From positions 258,900-322,899 of the forward strand of contig JBCCHF010000001.1 of assembly GCA_039028895.1 (NCBI GenBank): 64,000 nucleotides of DNA. The letters are read 5' to 3'. Position numbers and translations under genes: made by a program. Below are positions 36,455-48,000 of the stretch, piece by piece (the stretch's first letter is position 1; each line of letters begins with the position of its first letter). The stretch is from JAHDCJ01 sp039028895. GTDB taxonomy: Bacteria; Bacteroidota; Bacteroidia; Chitinophagales; Saprospiraceae. The notes under the pieces were generated by a model. It was not told the DNA's origin and did no database searches. It saw nothing but the letters and a program-made list of their open reading frames with translations.

Positions 36455-38041
36455 ATGAGAAATGAGTTTCTGATCATCGCGATCCTCTTGTTGGCTGCTA
36501 TTGGTGGAACAGCATACGTCTGGCCACCAATCCTTTGGTCTCTGGTTTTATTTGGACCATTATTGTTATTAGGATTTATTGATTTTTTCCAGAAAGGTTC
36601 TTCTATCCGGAGAAACTTCCCATTACTGGGCAGAGGACGACATTTTGCAGAATTACTCCGGCCAAAGATCCGGCAGTATTTTATCGAATCTGATATTGAC
36701 GGACGACCATTTAACCGCCTTGACCGGGAAGTCGTATATGCTCGTTCAGAACAAGGTCTCGACACCAACCCTTTTGGCACACAGGTTGATGTTTACCAGG
36801 AAGGCTATGAGTGGATTGCTCACTCCATAGGGGCGAAGGATCCGCATAAAATGGACCATCACCCAAAGGTAACTGTCGGAGGCCCTCAATGCACAAAACC
36901 CTACGACTGTAGTCTATTTAATGTCTCTGCTATGAGCTATGGTTCATTGAGTAGTGTCGCCATTGAGGCATTGAATGCAGGCGCTGCAATTGGCGGTTTT
37001 GCGCATAACACCGGAGAAGGAGGCATCAGTCCGTATCATCTCAATCCAAAAGGTGATCTGATCTGGCAAATCGGTACAGGTTATTTTGGCTGCAGAAATA
37101 AAGACGGTTCCTTTTCTCCAGAAGCTTTCAGGGAAACCGCATCACCGGATTCGGTCAAAATGATCGAAATCAAATTGTCCCAAGGTGCCAAGCCTGGTCA
37201 TGGTGGCATACTTCCAGGAAAAAAAGTAACCGACGAAATAGCAAAGATCAGGTTGGTCGAGAAAGGAAAAACTGTATTCTCTCCCCCTTTTCATACGACT
37301 TTTTCCAACCCAATCGGCTTATTGGAATATGTTCAGCAATTGCGCGACCTAACGGGTGGCAAGCCCATAGGATTCAAGCTATGCGTTGGTAACAAATCAG
37401 AATTCATAGGTATTTGCAAAGCCATGCTTGAAACTGGCATCTACCCTGATTTTATTTCTGTCGATGGTGGAGAAGGCGGTACAGGAGCAGCACCATTGGA
37501 GTTTTCTGATTCGGTGGGAATGCCTATGCGGAGCGGACTAGCCTTCATCTATGACACTCTGGTCGGATTTGATCTGAAAAAACACATCAAGATCAATGCA
37601 TCAGGCAAGATAGTGACTGCTTTCCATATGTACCGTGCCATGGCCCTTGGAGCTGATTATTGTTCTTCTGCCAGAGCCATGATGCTCGCCCTTGGCTGCA
37701 TCCAGGCGCTTGAATGCAATAAAAACTCCTGTCCGACCGGAGTAGCAACACATTTACCTGAATTGAAGAAAGGGCTGGTCGTTAGCGACAAAAAACATAA
37801 AGTCGCTAATTACCATAAAGACACGATGGAAAGCTTCGTAGAGTTATTGGCTGCATCCGGCATGGACAATCCTTCAAAGATCAATCGCACACATATGTAC
37901 AGACGAGTAAGCGTTTTCGAAACACGCCGTTTCGATGATTATTATCCTTACATTGAATTAGGCAGTTTACTTAAGGAGCCCTATCCGGAATCCTTCATCC
38001 GTTATATGAAAGAAGCTTCTTCCAATCTCTTTACAGGTTAA
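36455..38041 (+). CDS. FMN-binding glutamate synthase family protein
   Basis: A protein of 528 residues with two N-terminal hydrophobic segments (about 3-20 and 28-45), then a domain like the central FMN barrel of the glutamate synthase large subunit: MSYGSLSSVAIEALN, NTGEGGISPYHL, KLSQGAKPGHGGILPGKKV, SVDGGEGGTGAAPLEFSDS, and a Cys cluster GCIQALECNKNSCPTGVATH able to hold an iron-sulfur cluster. It lacks the glutaminase and C-terminal domains of true GltB, so ammonia-dependent glutamate synthesis is doubtful. Membrane-anchored stand-alone members are common in bacteria and have no firm function that I know of. Confidence 0.88.
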   Translation: MRNEFLIIAILLLAAIGGTAYVWPPILWSLVLFGPLLLLGFIDFFQKGSSIRRNFPLLGRGRHFAELLRPKIRQYFIESDIDGRPFNRLDREVVYARSEQGLDTNPFGTQVDVYQEGYEWIAHSIGAKDPHKMDHHPKVTVGGPQCTKPYDCSLFNVSAMSYGSLSSVAIEALNAGAAIGGFAHNTGEGGISPYHLNPKGDLIWQIGTGYFGCRNKDGSFSPEAFRETASPDSVKMIEIKLSQGAKPGHGGILPGKKVTDEIAKIRLVEKGKTVFSPPFHTTFSNPIGLLEYVQQLRDLTGGKPIGFKLCVGNKSEFIGICKAMLETGIYPDFISVDGGEGGTGAAPLEFSDSVGMPMRSGLAFIYDTLVGFDLKKHIKINASGKIVTAFHMYRAMALGADYCSSARAMMLALGCIQALECNKNSCPTGVATHLPELKKGLVVSDKKHKVANYHKDTMESFVELLAASGMDNPSKINRTHMYRRVSVFETRRFDDYYPYIELGSLLKEPYPESFIRYMKEASSNLFTG

Positions 38042-38098
38042 AATTCATTGGGCTTTAGCCAATGAAATCCAATATTTTGGCAACAAAAAAATTACATT

Positions 38099-38875
38099 AT
38101 GAACCTCAATATAGCTCGAAAACTATTTATCGTAGGAGGAGCCACCAGTGGTTTCGGTTTGGCGGTAACAAAAGCATTGATCGCAGAAGGTGCAAAGGTA
38201 ATTGCTGTTGCCCGGGGTGAATTCCGACTAAAGGCCCTCGTTGAAGAATATCCGCAACAAATCGAACCTTTTGTGGGTGACCTGACCGAATTGCCAATAA
38301 TACACAAACTCGCCGAACAGGTCGGCTCAAGACCGCTTGACGGGATGCTGGTTAATGCAGGAGGGCCGCCAGCAATGAGTTTTCTCGAAACGCTGCTCGA
38401 CGATTGGGATAATGCTTACGAGAAGGTTTTGAGATGGAAAGTCCAGATCACGAAAACGTTTTTACCCAAGTTTCTTGACCAGGAATATGGACGTATCCTT
38501 TATATCGAATCCGTTTCTGTCAAACAACCTATCGAAAATCTCGTTTTGAGCAATTCACTAAGACTAGCTGTCGTCGGTTTTGTCAAAACCCTTTCCCAGG
38601 AAATCGCAGATAGCGGAATTACTCTCAACATCCTGGCCCCTGGCTATCATGCCACACCGGCTATGGATCGTCTCTTTGCCAAGAAATCGGCCTCACAGGG
38701 TATCAGTGAAGCAGAAGCAAAAACTGAGTTCGAAAATCTTATAGGAGTAGGCTTCATGGGCAAGCCGGAAGATTTTGCATCACTGGCTGTTTGGCTATTA
38801 TCTCCTGTAAGTCGTTACCTGACAGGTCAGACGATCAGTGTTGACGGTGGTGTGGTTTTGGGAACCATGGGATAA
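38099..38875 (+). CDS. SDR-family oxidoreductase lacking the usual Tyr-Lys pair
   Basis: A protein of 258 residues with an SDR Rossmann fold: the nucleotide motif VGGATSGFGLAV near the N terminus (normally TGxxxGIG), NAGGPPAM after strand 4, the Ser of IESVSVKQP, and a C-terminal TGQTISVDGG. At the place of the catalytic YxxxK it reads SNSLR. A branch of SDRs annotated as ketoacyl-ACP-reductase-like has this kind of substitution, as far as I recall, so this is a lineage trait rather than damage. Oxidoreductase activity is therefore uncertain. It stands alone with a hairpin after it. Confidence 0.85.
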   Translation: MNLNIARKLFIVGGATSGFGLAVTKALIAEGAKVIAVARGEFRLKALVEEYPQQIEPFVGDLTELPIIHKLAEQVGSRPLDGMLVNAGGPPAMSFLETLLDDWDNAYEKVLRWKVQITKTFLPKFLDQEYGRILYIESVSVKQPIENLVLSNSLRLAVVGFVKTLSQEIADSGITLNILAPGYHATPAMDRLFAKKSASQGISEAEAKTEFENLIGVGFMGKPEDFASLAVWLLSPVSRYLTGQTISVDGGVVLGTMG

Positions 38876-38932
38876 TTCCTTAAATTCATAGAGGACTATT
38901 TTGCCTCACTTGAAAAAGTAAGGATTCTAGCT

Positions 38933-38958
38933 AATTCCGAAAGTTTTTTTCGGGAATT
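38933..38958 (+). terminator. Imperfect hairpin after the SDR gene
   Basis: AATTCCGAAA (38933-38942) pairs with TTTCGGGAATT (38948-38958) with one extra G in the right arm. It ends next to the conserved block upstream of the giant gene. The T run lies within the loop and right arm rather than after the stem, so it is only a possible terminator. Confidence 0.4.
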
Positions 38959-38992
38959 GTATACATTTTTATGCTGAAAATCGTTTATAAGG
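38957..38992 (+). promoter_or_regulatory. Conserved upstream block of the first giant gene
   Basis: This 36-bp block matches 53032-53067 upstream of the second giant gene at about 25 positions, with TACATTTTT and AAAATCG fully conserved. It starts 105 bp before the ATG at 39062. The TTG and T-rich spacing loosely recall Bacteroidota promoters, but no exact TAnnTTTG is present. Confidence 0.45.
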
Positions 38993-39061
38993 CAGAAGCC
39001 TTAAGCGGTGATCTATAAATTCTCCTTCCCACCGCTGCATTTGAAAATCCCAAAAACTCCT

Positions 39062-42000
39062 ATGAAAAGAGCTTTACCCTTTCTTATACTCTTCTTTTCC
39101 CTTTCAGCGAATCCTGTTTTATCACAGGTTTTCGTAGATGTTAACGCCAGTGGCCTTAACAATGGGACTAGTTGGACCAATGCCTATACGAATCTTCAAT
39201 CTGCTTTAATTAATACCAGTAGCGGCCAAATCTGGGTGGCGAATGGTACTTACCAACCGACAACCTGTAACCCTTGCCTCGATGCCGATCGCCTGATCTC
39301 CTTCGACCTTCCTCCGGGGGTACAACTTTATGGTGGGTTTGCGGGTAATGAAACCCTCCTCAGTCAACGGGACTGGACTACCAATCTCTGTATTCTAAGT
39401 GGCGATATAGGCATTCAGAATGACAGCACAGATAACACGTTCAGGGTAGTGAATATTGAAAACTCTTTAACCACTACCCGGCTTGATGGCTTCATTATTG
39501 AAGAGGGTAATGCAGACGGCAGCTCTATCAACGGTACTTTTTTTTCCGGTGGTGGTATTTACATTGATGCCAATCCAAGCGGAACAGGAAACGTCCGTAT
39601 CCATAATTGTACGATCAGGAATAATTTTGCCGGAGGTGGTGGAGGGATGGCCGTTGATGCCGTTATTGGCGGTGTAATCGAGGCGGATATTCGTAACTGT
39701 ACTTTTGAAAACAATCGAGCCTCAACAGGCAATGTTTCCAGTACTGGTGGAGCCATCCTGATGCTCGGCAACTCCGGGGCACAAATTCGCCCAACTATAG
39801 TGGACTGTACATTCAATAATAATTTTGTCGGGAATGATGGTGCAGCCATTAGTATGACACCAAGTGGAGCCACATCCATTCTTGAAACGAGGATTTCGAG
39901 ATGTACATTCACCAATAACGAATCGACAGACCGAGGTGGTGCAATCTGGTATCGTATGATCCAGGGTACTTCCAATGTCAAAATTAATGATTGCTATTTC
40001 GGTAATAATATTGCCGGTGGTCAGGGGGGAGCAGTTTTCGCAAGGTCCAGTTTTGACGCCATAGGAAATGACACATTACTCAATTGCATCTTTTCACAAA
40101 ACCAATCAACAGGTACAAGCTCAGTTAACGAAGGGGAAGGCGGTGCCATCTTTTTGCGTGGATCGCAAACTGCAACTCGTAATCATGAGATATTAAATTG
40201 TGCCTTTGACCGAAATTTTGCTACACATCGCGGAGGGGCGGTCGGAACAACTTCTTTTTTCGATACGCCTTCTGATACCATTGGCACCATAAATGCCGAT
40301 TTTGTCAATTGTAGTTTTTACGGAAACATAACTGATGGTGATGGTGGTGCCTTTCATGCCAATGGATTGCAGGGCACCAACAACCTGACCATCACCAATT
40401 CAATATTATGGGGCGACACCGCTATGGTAAGCGGTATGGAAATCTTACAAGTCAATTCAAACGTTTCCATTGCCTTCTCAAATGTTAGTGGAGGCGTACC
40501 TGCCGGTATAGCAGACGGGGGTAACAATGTCGATACCGAACCCTTTTATAACAACCCTGACAACGGGGATCTAAGAATAGGTGGTTGCTCACCATTAGTG
40601 GATGCAGGTAACAACGCAGCAGTATTATCCACTCAAGACCCTGATCCGGATGGAGACCAAAGAATTTGGGACGGTATTGTAGATCTCGGGGCCTACGAAG
40701 TGGGCATCATATACGTGGACCTGACTGCAACTGGAGCTAATAATGGTGATTCGTGGACAGACGCATTCACAGACCTGCAGGACGGTATCGACAAAGCGGG
40801 TGGAGGTGACCAAATATGGGTAGCAGAAGGTATCTACAGCCCAACAACTTGCAGTGGTGCATGTACGGATACAGACCGACTAATCAGTTTTTTGCTCAAA
40901 AGCGGAACTGAACTTTATGGAGGTTTTGATGGCTCGGAAACTGCCTTATCACAGCGAGACTGGACCACCAACTTCTCGATCCTAAGCGGCGATATTGGAA
41001 CGCCTGTCGATAGCACTGACAATACTTTCCGGGTCGTTTGGGCAGAAAACACATCAGCCAAAACTGTCTTTGATGGAGTTATCGTAGAAGAAGGAAATGC
41101 AGACGGCAGTTCCATCAACGGCACATACTTTTCTGGTGGTGGTATGTATATCGATGCCAATCCAAGTGGCATTGGTAATCTGAAAATTCAAAATGTCACC
41201 TTCAGGAACAACTTTGCCGGAGGTGGTGGAGCGATGGCCATTGATGCCGTAATCGGCGGAACTATTGAAGCTGAAATCAGGGATTGTGTATTTGAAGGCA
41301 ATACCGCTTCAACAGGTAATGTTTCGAGTACAGGAGGTGCTATTCTTATGCTCGGAAACTCAGGTGCAACCATTCGACCAACGATTATCGGTTGTACCTT
41401 TCAAAACAATTTTGTAGGAAATGATGGTGCCGCCATATCGATGACTCCTTCAGGTAGCACTTCCCTCCTTGCGACAAAAATCGATAGTTGTACATTTTTC
41501 AATAATGAATCGACCGATCGTGGTGGTGCAGTATGGTATCGAATAATTCAGGGCATTTCAGCAGTGAAAATCAGCAACTCAACTTTCCAGAGCAATATTG
41601 CTGGTGGACAGGGAGGAGGCGTCTTTGCTCGTGCCAGCTTTGATGCTGTAGCTAATGACACCATTGTCAATTGTATCTTCTCTCAAAACCAATCCACAGG
41701 GACCAGTTCAGTAAATGATGGTGAAGGTGGAGGACTTTTCATGCGAGGTTCTCAAACTGCAACCAGGACCCACCAGGTTTTAAACTGTGTTTTCGATCGC
41801 AATTTTGCGACCCATCGTGGTGGCGCCATAGGCACAACTTCTTTTTTCGATACACCTTCCGACACTATCGGAACGATTAACTCTTTCCTGGTTAATTGTA
41901 GTTTTTTCGACAATCAAACAGATGGGGAAGGTGGTGCAGTACATGCAAATGGGGAACAGGGCACCAATAATATGACACTGCTTAATTCCATTTTCTGGAA

Positions 42001-45000
42001 TGATTCCGCAGGTGCCGATGGAGATGAATTATTCAACAATAGCTCAAACATAAGCCTGGCTTATTGTGATATTGATGGTGGAGTTCCTCCCGGAATAACC
42101 GATAATGGCAATAACCTGGATATCGATCCCAAATATCTCGATCCATCGAATGGCAATCTAAGACTGGAACCTTGTTCGCCATTGATAGATATCGGAGATA
42201 ATGCTGTCGTCCAGGCCGAACAAGATCCCGACCCCGACGGCAATTCAAGAATTCAAAATTCAACCGTTGATTTTGGAGCCTATGAATTTGACGGTAATCC
42301 TGCTGTTACAGCACCGATGATCATTACTTCTGATCAGACTATTTGTCCAGACATTACATCTATTAGCCTTTCAGCAAACACCCCCGCTAACGCAGGAGAA
42401 ACGGGTATGTGGTCTGTTCTTTCCGGTGCAGGCAATTTCAACCCGTCTGCCAGTTCACCAAATGCAACCGTTACAGGATTGAGCAATGGACTCAACACCT
42501 TTGCCTGGAATATCACTAACTCTTTTTGTTCGTTTGATGACGTTTCAGTCGATATCACTCTTCAAGACAACACAGCACCTTCTGCCAACTGTCAGAATAT
42601 CACAATTCAACTCGACATGTCTGGAAATGCCACTATCTCAGCAGCTGATGTTGATGGTGGAAGTACAGACGATTGTAATATTTCGAATATGATGGTTTCC
42701 CCAAATGTGTTTTCAAACGCTGACCTTGGCAATAACACTGTAACGCTTACCATCACCGATGTTGGAGGTAATGACGATACCTGTAATGCCACTGTTAATG
42801 TTGTAGATCAAATAATGATCGCCTGCCCTTCTGATATTTCTGTAGGCAATGATCCGGGGGTTTGTGAAGCAATGGTGAACATTCCCCAGCCAACAATTAC
42901 AAATCCTCCTCTGCCGCCGATTACATTTACGTTAATCAACGATTATAATAACACGAATGACGCCAGTGACGACTATTTCCAGGGAACAACTACAGTCACA
43001 TGGACATACACAGAATCAACAGGTGGAATGCTAAGTTGCCAATTGACCGTCATGGTGGAAGACACAGAAGCTCCCCAGGCGAACTGCCAGAACATTACCG
43101 TTCAATTGGATGGATCAGGTATGGCTATAATCAGTCCCACACAGATCGACAACGGAAGTACCGATAACTGTGGGTCCATAGCCCCAGCAGCAATGTCGCT
43201 GGACCAAACAACTTTCAATTGTAATGATGTTGGCGACAATACCGTCACATTAACAGTTAATGATGACGTGGACCAGACTACTACCTGTACAGCTACTGTT
43301 TCAGTTGATGAAGTTTCCCCGCCTTCGGCTATTTGTCAGGACATTACCGTGCAACTTGATGGCATGGGTAATGTTACGATCGACCCTTCCCAGGTTGACG
43401 ATGGCAGCCAGGATAATTGTTCCGGCATTTCATTAGGTTTAAACCAAACTGCCTTTAACACAGGTAACATCGGATCCAACACAGTAGTGCTTACTGTAAC
43501 AGACGCAAATAGTAACTCAGCTACTTGCTCAGCTAATATTGAAGTGCAGAATAACAATGTCCCATCAGCGGTTTGCCAGGATATCACCGTTCAGCTTGAC
43601 GCTTCCGGAATGGCTGCGATATCAGCTACTGACATTGACGGTGGCAGTTCTGCTATTGGTGGTATAGCCAGTTTATCTGTATCTCCAAACGACTTTAGCT
43701 GTCTCGACACCGGGAATAATACCGTAACCTTAACAGTAACTGACAATTCAGGAAATACTGGTGATTGTACAGCTACCGTAACTGTAGAAGATGTCATTCC
43801 GCCAACCGTTCTTTGCCAGGATGTAACTGTACAACTAGATATAGCAGGGAATGGCATGGCTACAGCAGCACAAATTGACAATGGAAGCACAGACAATTGT
43901 GGCATAGCCAGCTCGACTGTAACACCCAACAATTTCACCTGCCAGAATTTTGGAGACACCCCAGTTGTTTATTCCGTTACTGATGATTCAGGAAATACAT
44001 CCACTTGTGCTGCGATAGTAACGGTAGAAGACAACATCTTCCCTATTGCAGAATGTATGGACATCACTGTTCAACTGGACGCTTCAGGAAATTATAACCT
44101 GACACCAGCAGAAATTGACAATGGATCCTCTGACAACTGCCCAATTGCAGGTTTGTCTGTTATGCCCAATAGCTTCAATTGTCAGGATATTGGCACTAAT
44201 ACTGTAACCCTTTCCGTCAGCGATGACCCTTCAAACCTGGCAAATTGTATCAGTCAGGTTACCGTTCAAGATATTATCTCCCCAAGTGCCTTTTGTCAGG
44301 ACATCACAATACAACTTGATGGCGGGGGCGTTGCAAATATCGTGGCAGCTGACGTTGACGGCGGGAGCACTGACAACTGTAGCATCCAAAACTTAACAAT
44401 ATCGCAAACAATGTTCGATGCCAATGATCTCGGCACCAACACAGTTACATTAACAGTAACTGATGCCAATGGAAATACCGCAACATGTTTCGCACAGGTT
44501 GAAGTCGACAATTCTAATCCACCAATAGCCGTTTGCCAGGATATTACTGTCCAACTAGATGGGGCGGGAACTGCTTCTATTTCAGCTTCGGATGTAGATG
44601 GTGGAAGTTCCTCAAGTGTAGGCATTCAAAGCCTGAGCATTGATATTAATGCTTTTGATTGTTTAAATCTGGGCACAAATGCTGTTGTGCTTACCGTCAC
44701 AGACATTAGTGGAAATACAGCAACCTGTCAATCTTCTGTAGATGTAATAGACGAATTGTCTCCAATGGCTGCTTGCATCGATGTAACCGTTCAACTCACT
44801 GGCTCAACCGAAACCATTACCAGCAGTCAGGTAGAATCCGGAAGTAGTGACAACTGTGGGGTGACCTTAGTTACATTGAGTCAATCGACTTTTAACTGCT
44901 CTGACCTTGGGGTAAACCCAATCACTGTTACAATTTCTGATGCTTCATCAAACGAAAGTACATGTATAGCAAATGTGACACTTGAAGACCTTACTCCTCC

Positions 45001-48000
45001 AGATGCCATTTGCCAGGACATAACTGTGCAGCTTGATGGCAGTGGTTCCACAACAATTAATGGGTTTGACCTGGATGGCGGAAGTGCCGACAACTGTACC
45101 ATTCTAACATTTGCAGCAGTGCCTGACACTTATAGTTGTGCTGATATAGGAACGACAGCTTCGGTGCTAACCGTAACCGATCAATCCAGCAATACAGGCA
45201 CCTGTTCTGCCAATATCACAATAGAGGACAACCTCCCTCCTTCTGCCGTTTGCCAGGATATTACCGTCCAACTTGATGGAATGGGTAATGCCATGGTCAA
45301 TGCCGGACAAGTTGATGGTGGAAGTACGGACAACTGTGGCCTTCAAACTACTTCAGTAACCCCAAACACTTTCGACATCAATGACCTTGGCCCAAATGCC
45401 GTTGTGCTTACTGTTACTGATGTCAATGGAAATACGGCAACCTGTTCATCGAATGTTGAAATCCAGAATTTAAATTTGCCTAATGCCGTTTGCCAGAATG
45501 CTACTGTTCAATTAGATGGTACTGGCAATGCTTTCATTACAGCTGCTACCATTGATGGTGGATCTTCAGCAATAGGTGGCATCCAGTCTCTATCAGTTAC
45601 TCCCGATAATTTTGATTGCTCAAATACTGGTCAGAATTCAGTTACACTGATGGTCACTGACAATTCCGGAAATGTAGCAACCTGCTCGGCAATTGTTACT
45701 GTTGAAGATAATTCACAACCTACTGCGATTTGCCAGGATATCACCATTCAACTTGACGGAACGGGTTCAGCCTCTGTCACCACTGGTCAGATAGACAATG
45801 GCAGCTCTGACAATTGTGGGATTCAATCAATGAGCCTTTCTTCAGATACTTTTGGCTGTTTTGAGGCCGGAGCAAATAATACTACGCTTACAGTAACCGA
45901 CGATTCAGGTAATACCGATTCATGTGAGGCGATAATAACAGTTGAAGACGATTCGCTTCCAGTAGCCCTTTGCCAGGATATTACCGTCCAACTTGACGCC
46001 AACGGCATGGCAATTGTAAATGCCAGCCAGGTTGACAACGGTAGTTCAGATAATTGTGACTCACCTATTTTATTGCTGAATCCAAACAGTTTTGATTGTT
46101 CCAGCATTGGAGCAAATCTGGTAACATTAACCGTAAGCGACCTTGCTGCCAATACAGCAAACTGCACTGCAACAGTAACTATTGAAGATGGAACGACACC
46201 AAACGCTGTTTGTCAGGATATTACCATTCAACTCGGTGGAGGTATGGCAACGATAACACCAGGACAGGTTGATGGTGGCAGTACAGATAATTGTACCATA
46301 CAAACCATGACCGTAAACCCCAACAGCTTTAACCTTGGAAATCTCGGTCCAAATACTGTCTTCCTGACCGTAACCGATGGCGAAGGAAGTACAGACATCT
46401 GTTCAGCAATTGTCGAAGTACAAAATAATAACGTTCCTAACGCCGTCTGTCAGAATATTTCCGTTCAGCTTGACGCTTCCGGAATAGCTACGTTCACAGC
46501 GGCAGAAGTCGATGGTGGAAGTTCCGCCAATGCGGGCATACAGTCGATGACAATCGTCCCCGACAATTTCAATTGTCAGGACGTCGGACCAAACAATGTT
46601 ACACTTACCGTTGTCGATAATCTCGGTTCTTCAGCATCATGCACCTCAATAGTCACTGTAGAAGACACCCTTCCTCCAACAGCCATATGCCAGGATATTA
46701 CCATTCAACTTGATGGCATAGGAATGGCATCGATTTCTTCAGGACAAGTTGATAGTGGCAGTACCGACAACTGCGGTGTCCAGTCCATTGCGGTAACGCC
46801 AGATAACTTCGACATTAACGATATCGGCAGTAACACCGTCGAATTGACTGTGACTGATTTCAATGGTAACTCAGCCACCTGTTCTGCTAATGTAGAGGTC
46901 GAAAACAACAACTTACCTAACGCCGTTTGTCAAGATATCACGGTCGAACTTGATCTAAATGGCTCAGCCAGTATTTCAGCTAACGACGTAGACGGAGGCA
47001 GTACAGCCAATGCCGGAATTCAATCATTATCTGTTTTTCCCGATGATTTCCTTTGCTTCGACGTTGGGCAAACCAACGTTACACTAACCATAGTCGACAA
47101 CCTGGGTAATTCAGCAACCTGCACAGCAATTGTTACCGTCGAAGACAACCTCCCTCCAAACGCTGTCTGTCTCGATACAACAGTGCAGCTGGATGGTATG
47201 GGCAACGCCACGATAATTGATGCGCAAGTCAATGGTGGTAGCACAGACAACTGCGGCATCCAGTTTATGAGTGTATCCCCCAACACCTTTGACATCAACG
47301 ATATTGGATCAAACACCGTGATTTTGACATTGACCGATGTGAATGGCAATACCTCGACTTGTAGCGCCAATGTTGAAGTGGAAAATACTAACGCTCCTAC
47401 TGCCGTTTGCCAGGATATCACCGTTCAGCTTGACGCTTCCGGAATGGCTGCGATATCAGCAGCTGATGTCGATGGAGGTAGTTCTTCGGGAGCAGGTATA
47501 CAGTCAATAAGTGTAGTGCCCGAAAATTTTGATTGCCAAAACGAAGGCCAAAATACGGTCACACTAACTGTTATAGACAACCTGGGAGCACCTGCTTCTT
47601 GTACCGCAGTCGTAACAGTTGAAGACAACCTCCCTCCAACAGCCATTTGTCAGGATATCACCGTCCAACTTGATGGAACAGGAATGGCATCGATCTCTAC
47701 TGGACAACTAGATGGCGGCAGCACTGATAATTGCGACATTCAAACAGTTTCAGCATCACAAACAGATTTTGACATTAACGACATTGGGGTAAACCCGATA
47801 GTTTTAACGGTCACTGACGTGAATGCCAATACCGCAACATGTAACGCCAACGTAGATATTCAAAACACAGGACTGCCCAATGCTTTTTGCCAGGATATTA
47901 CGGTGCAACTTGATGCTTCCGGTGTAGCTACGATTGATGGGACAGACGTTGATGGAGGCAGTACGGTTTCTTCAGGAGATATTCACCTGTTTGCTGATCC

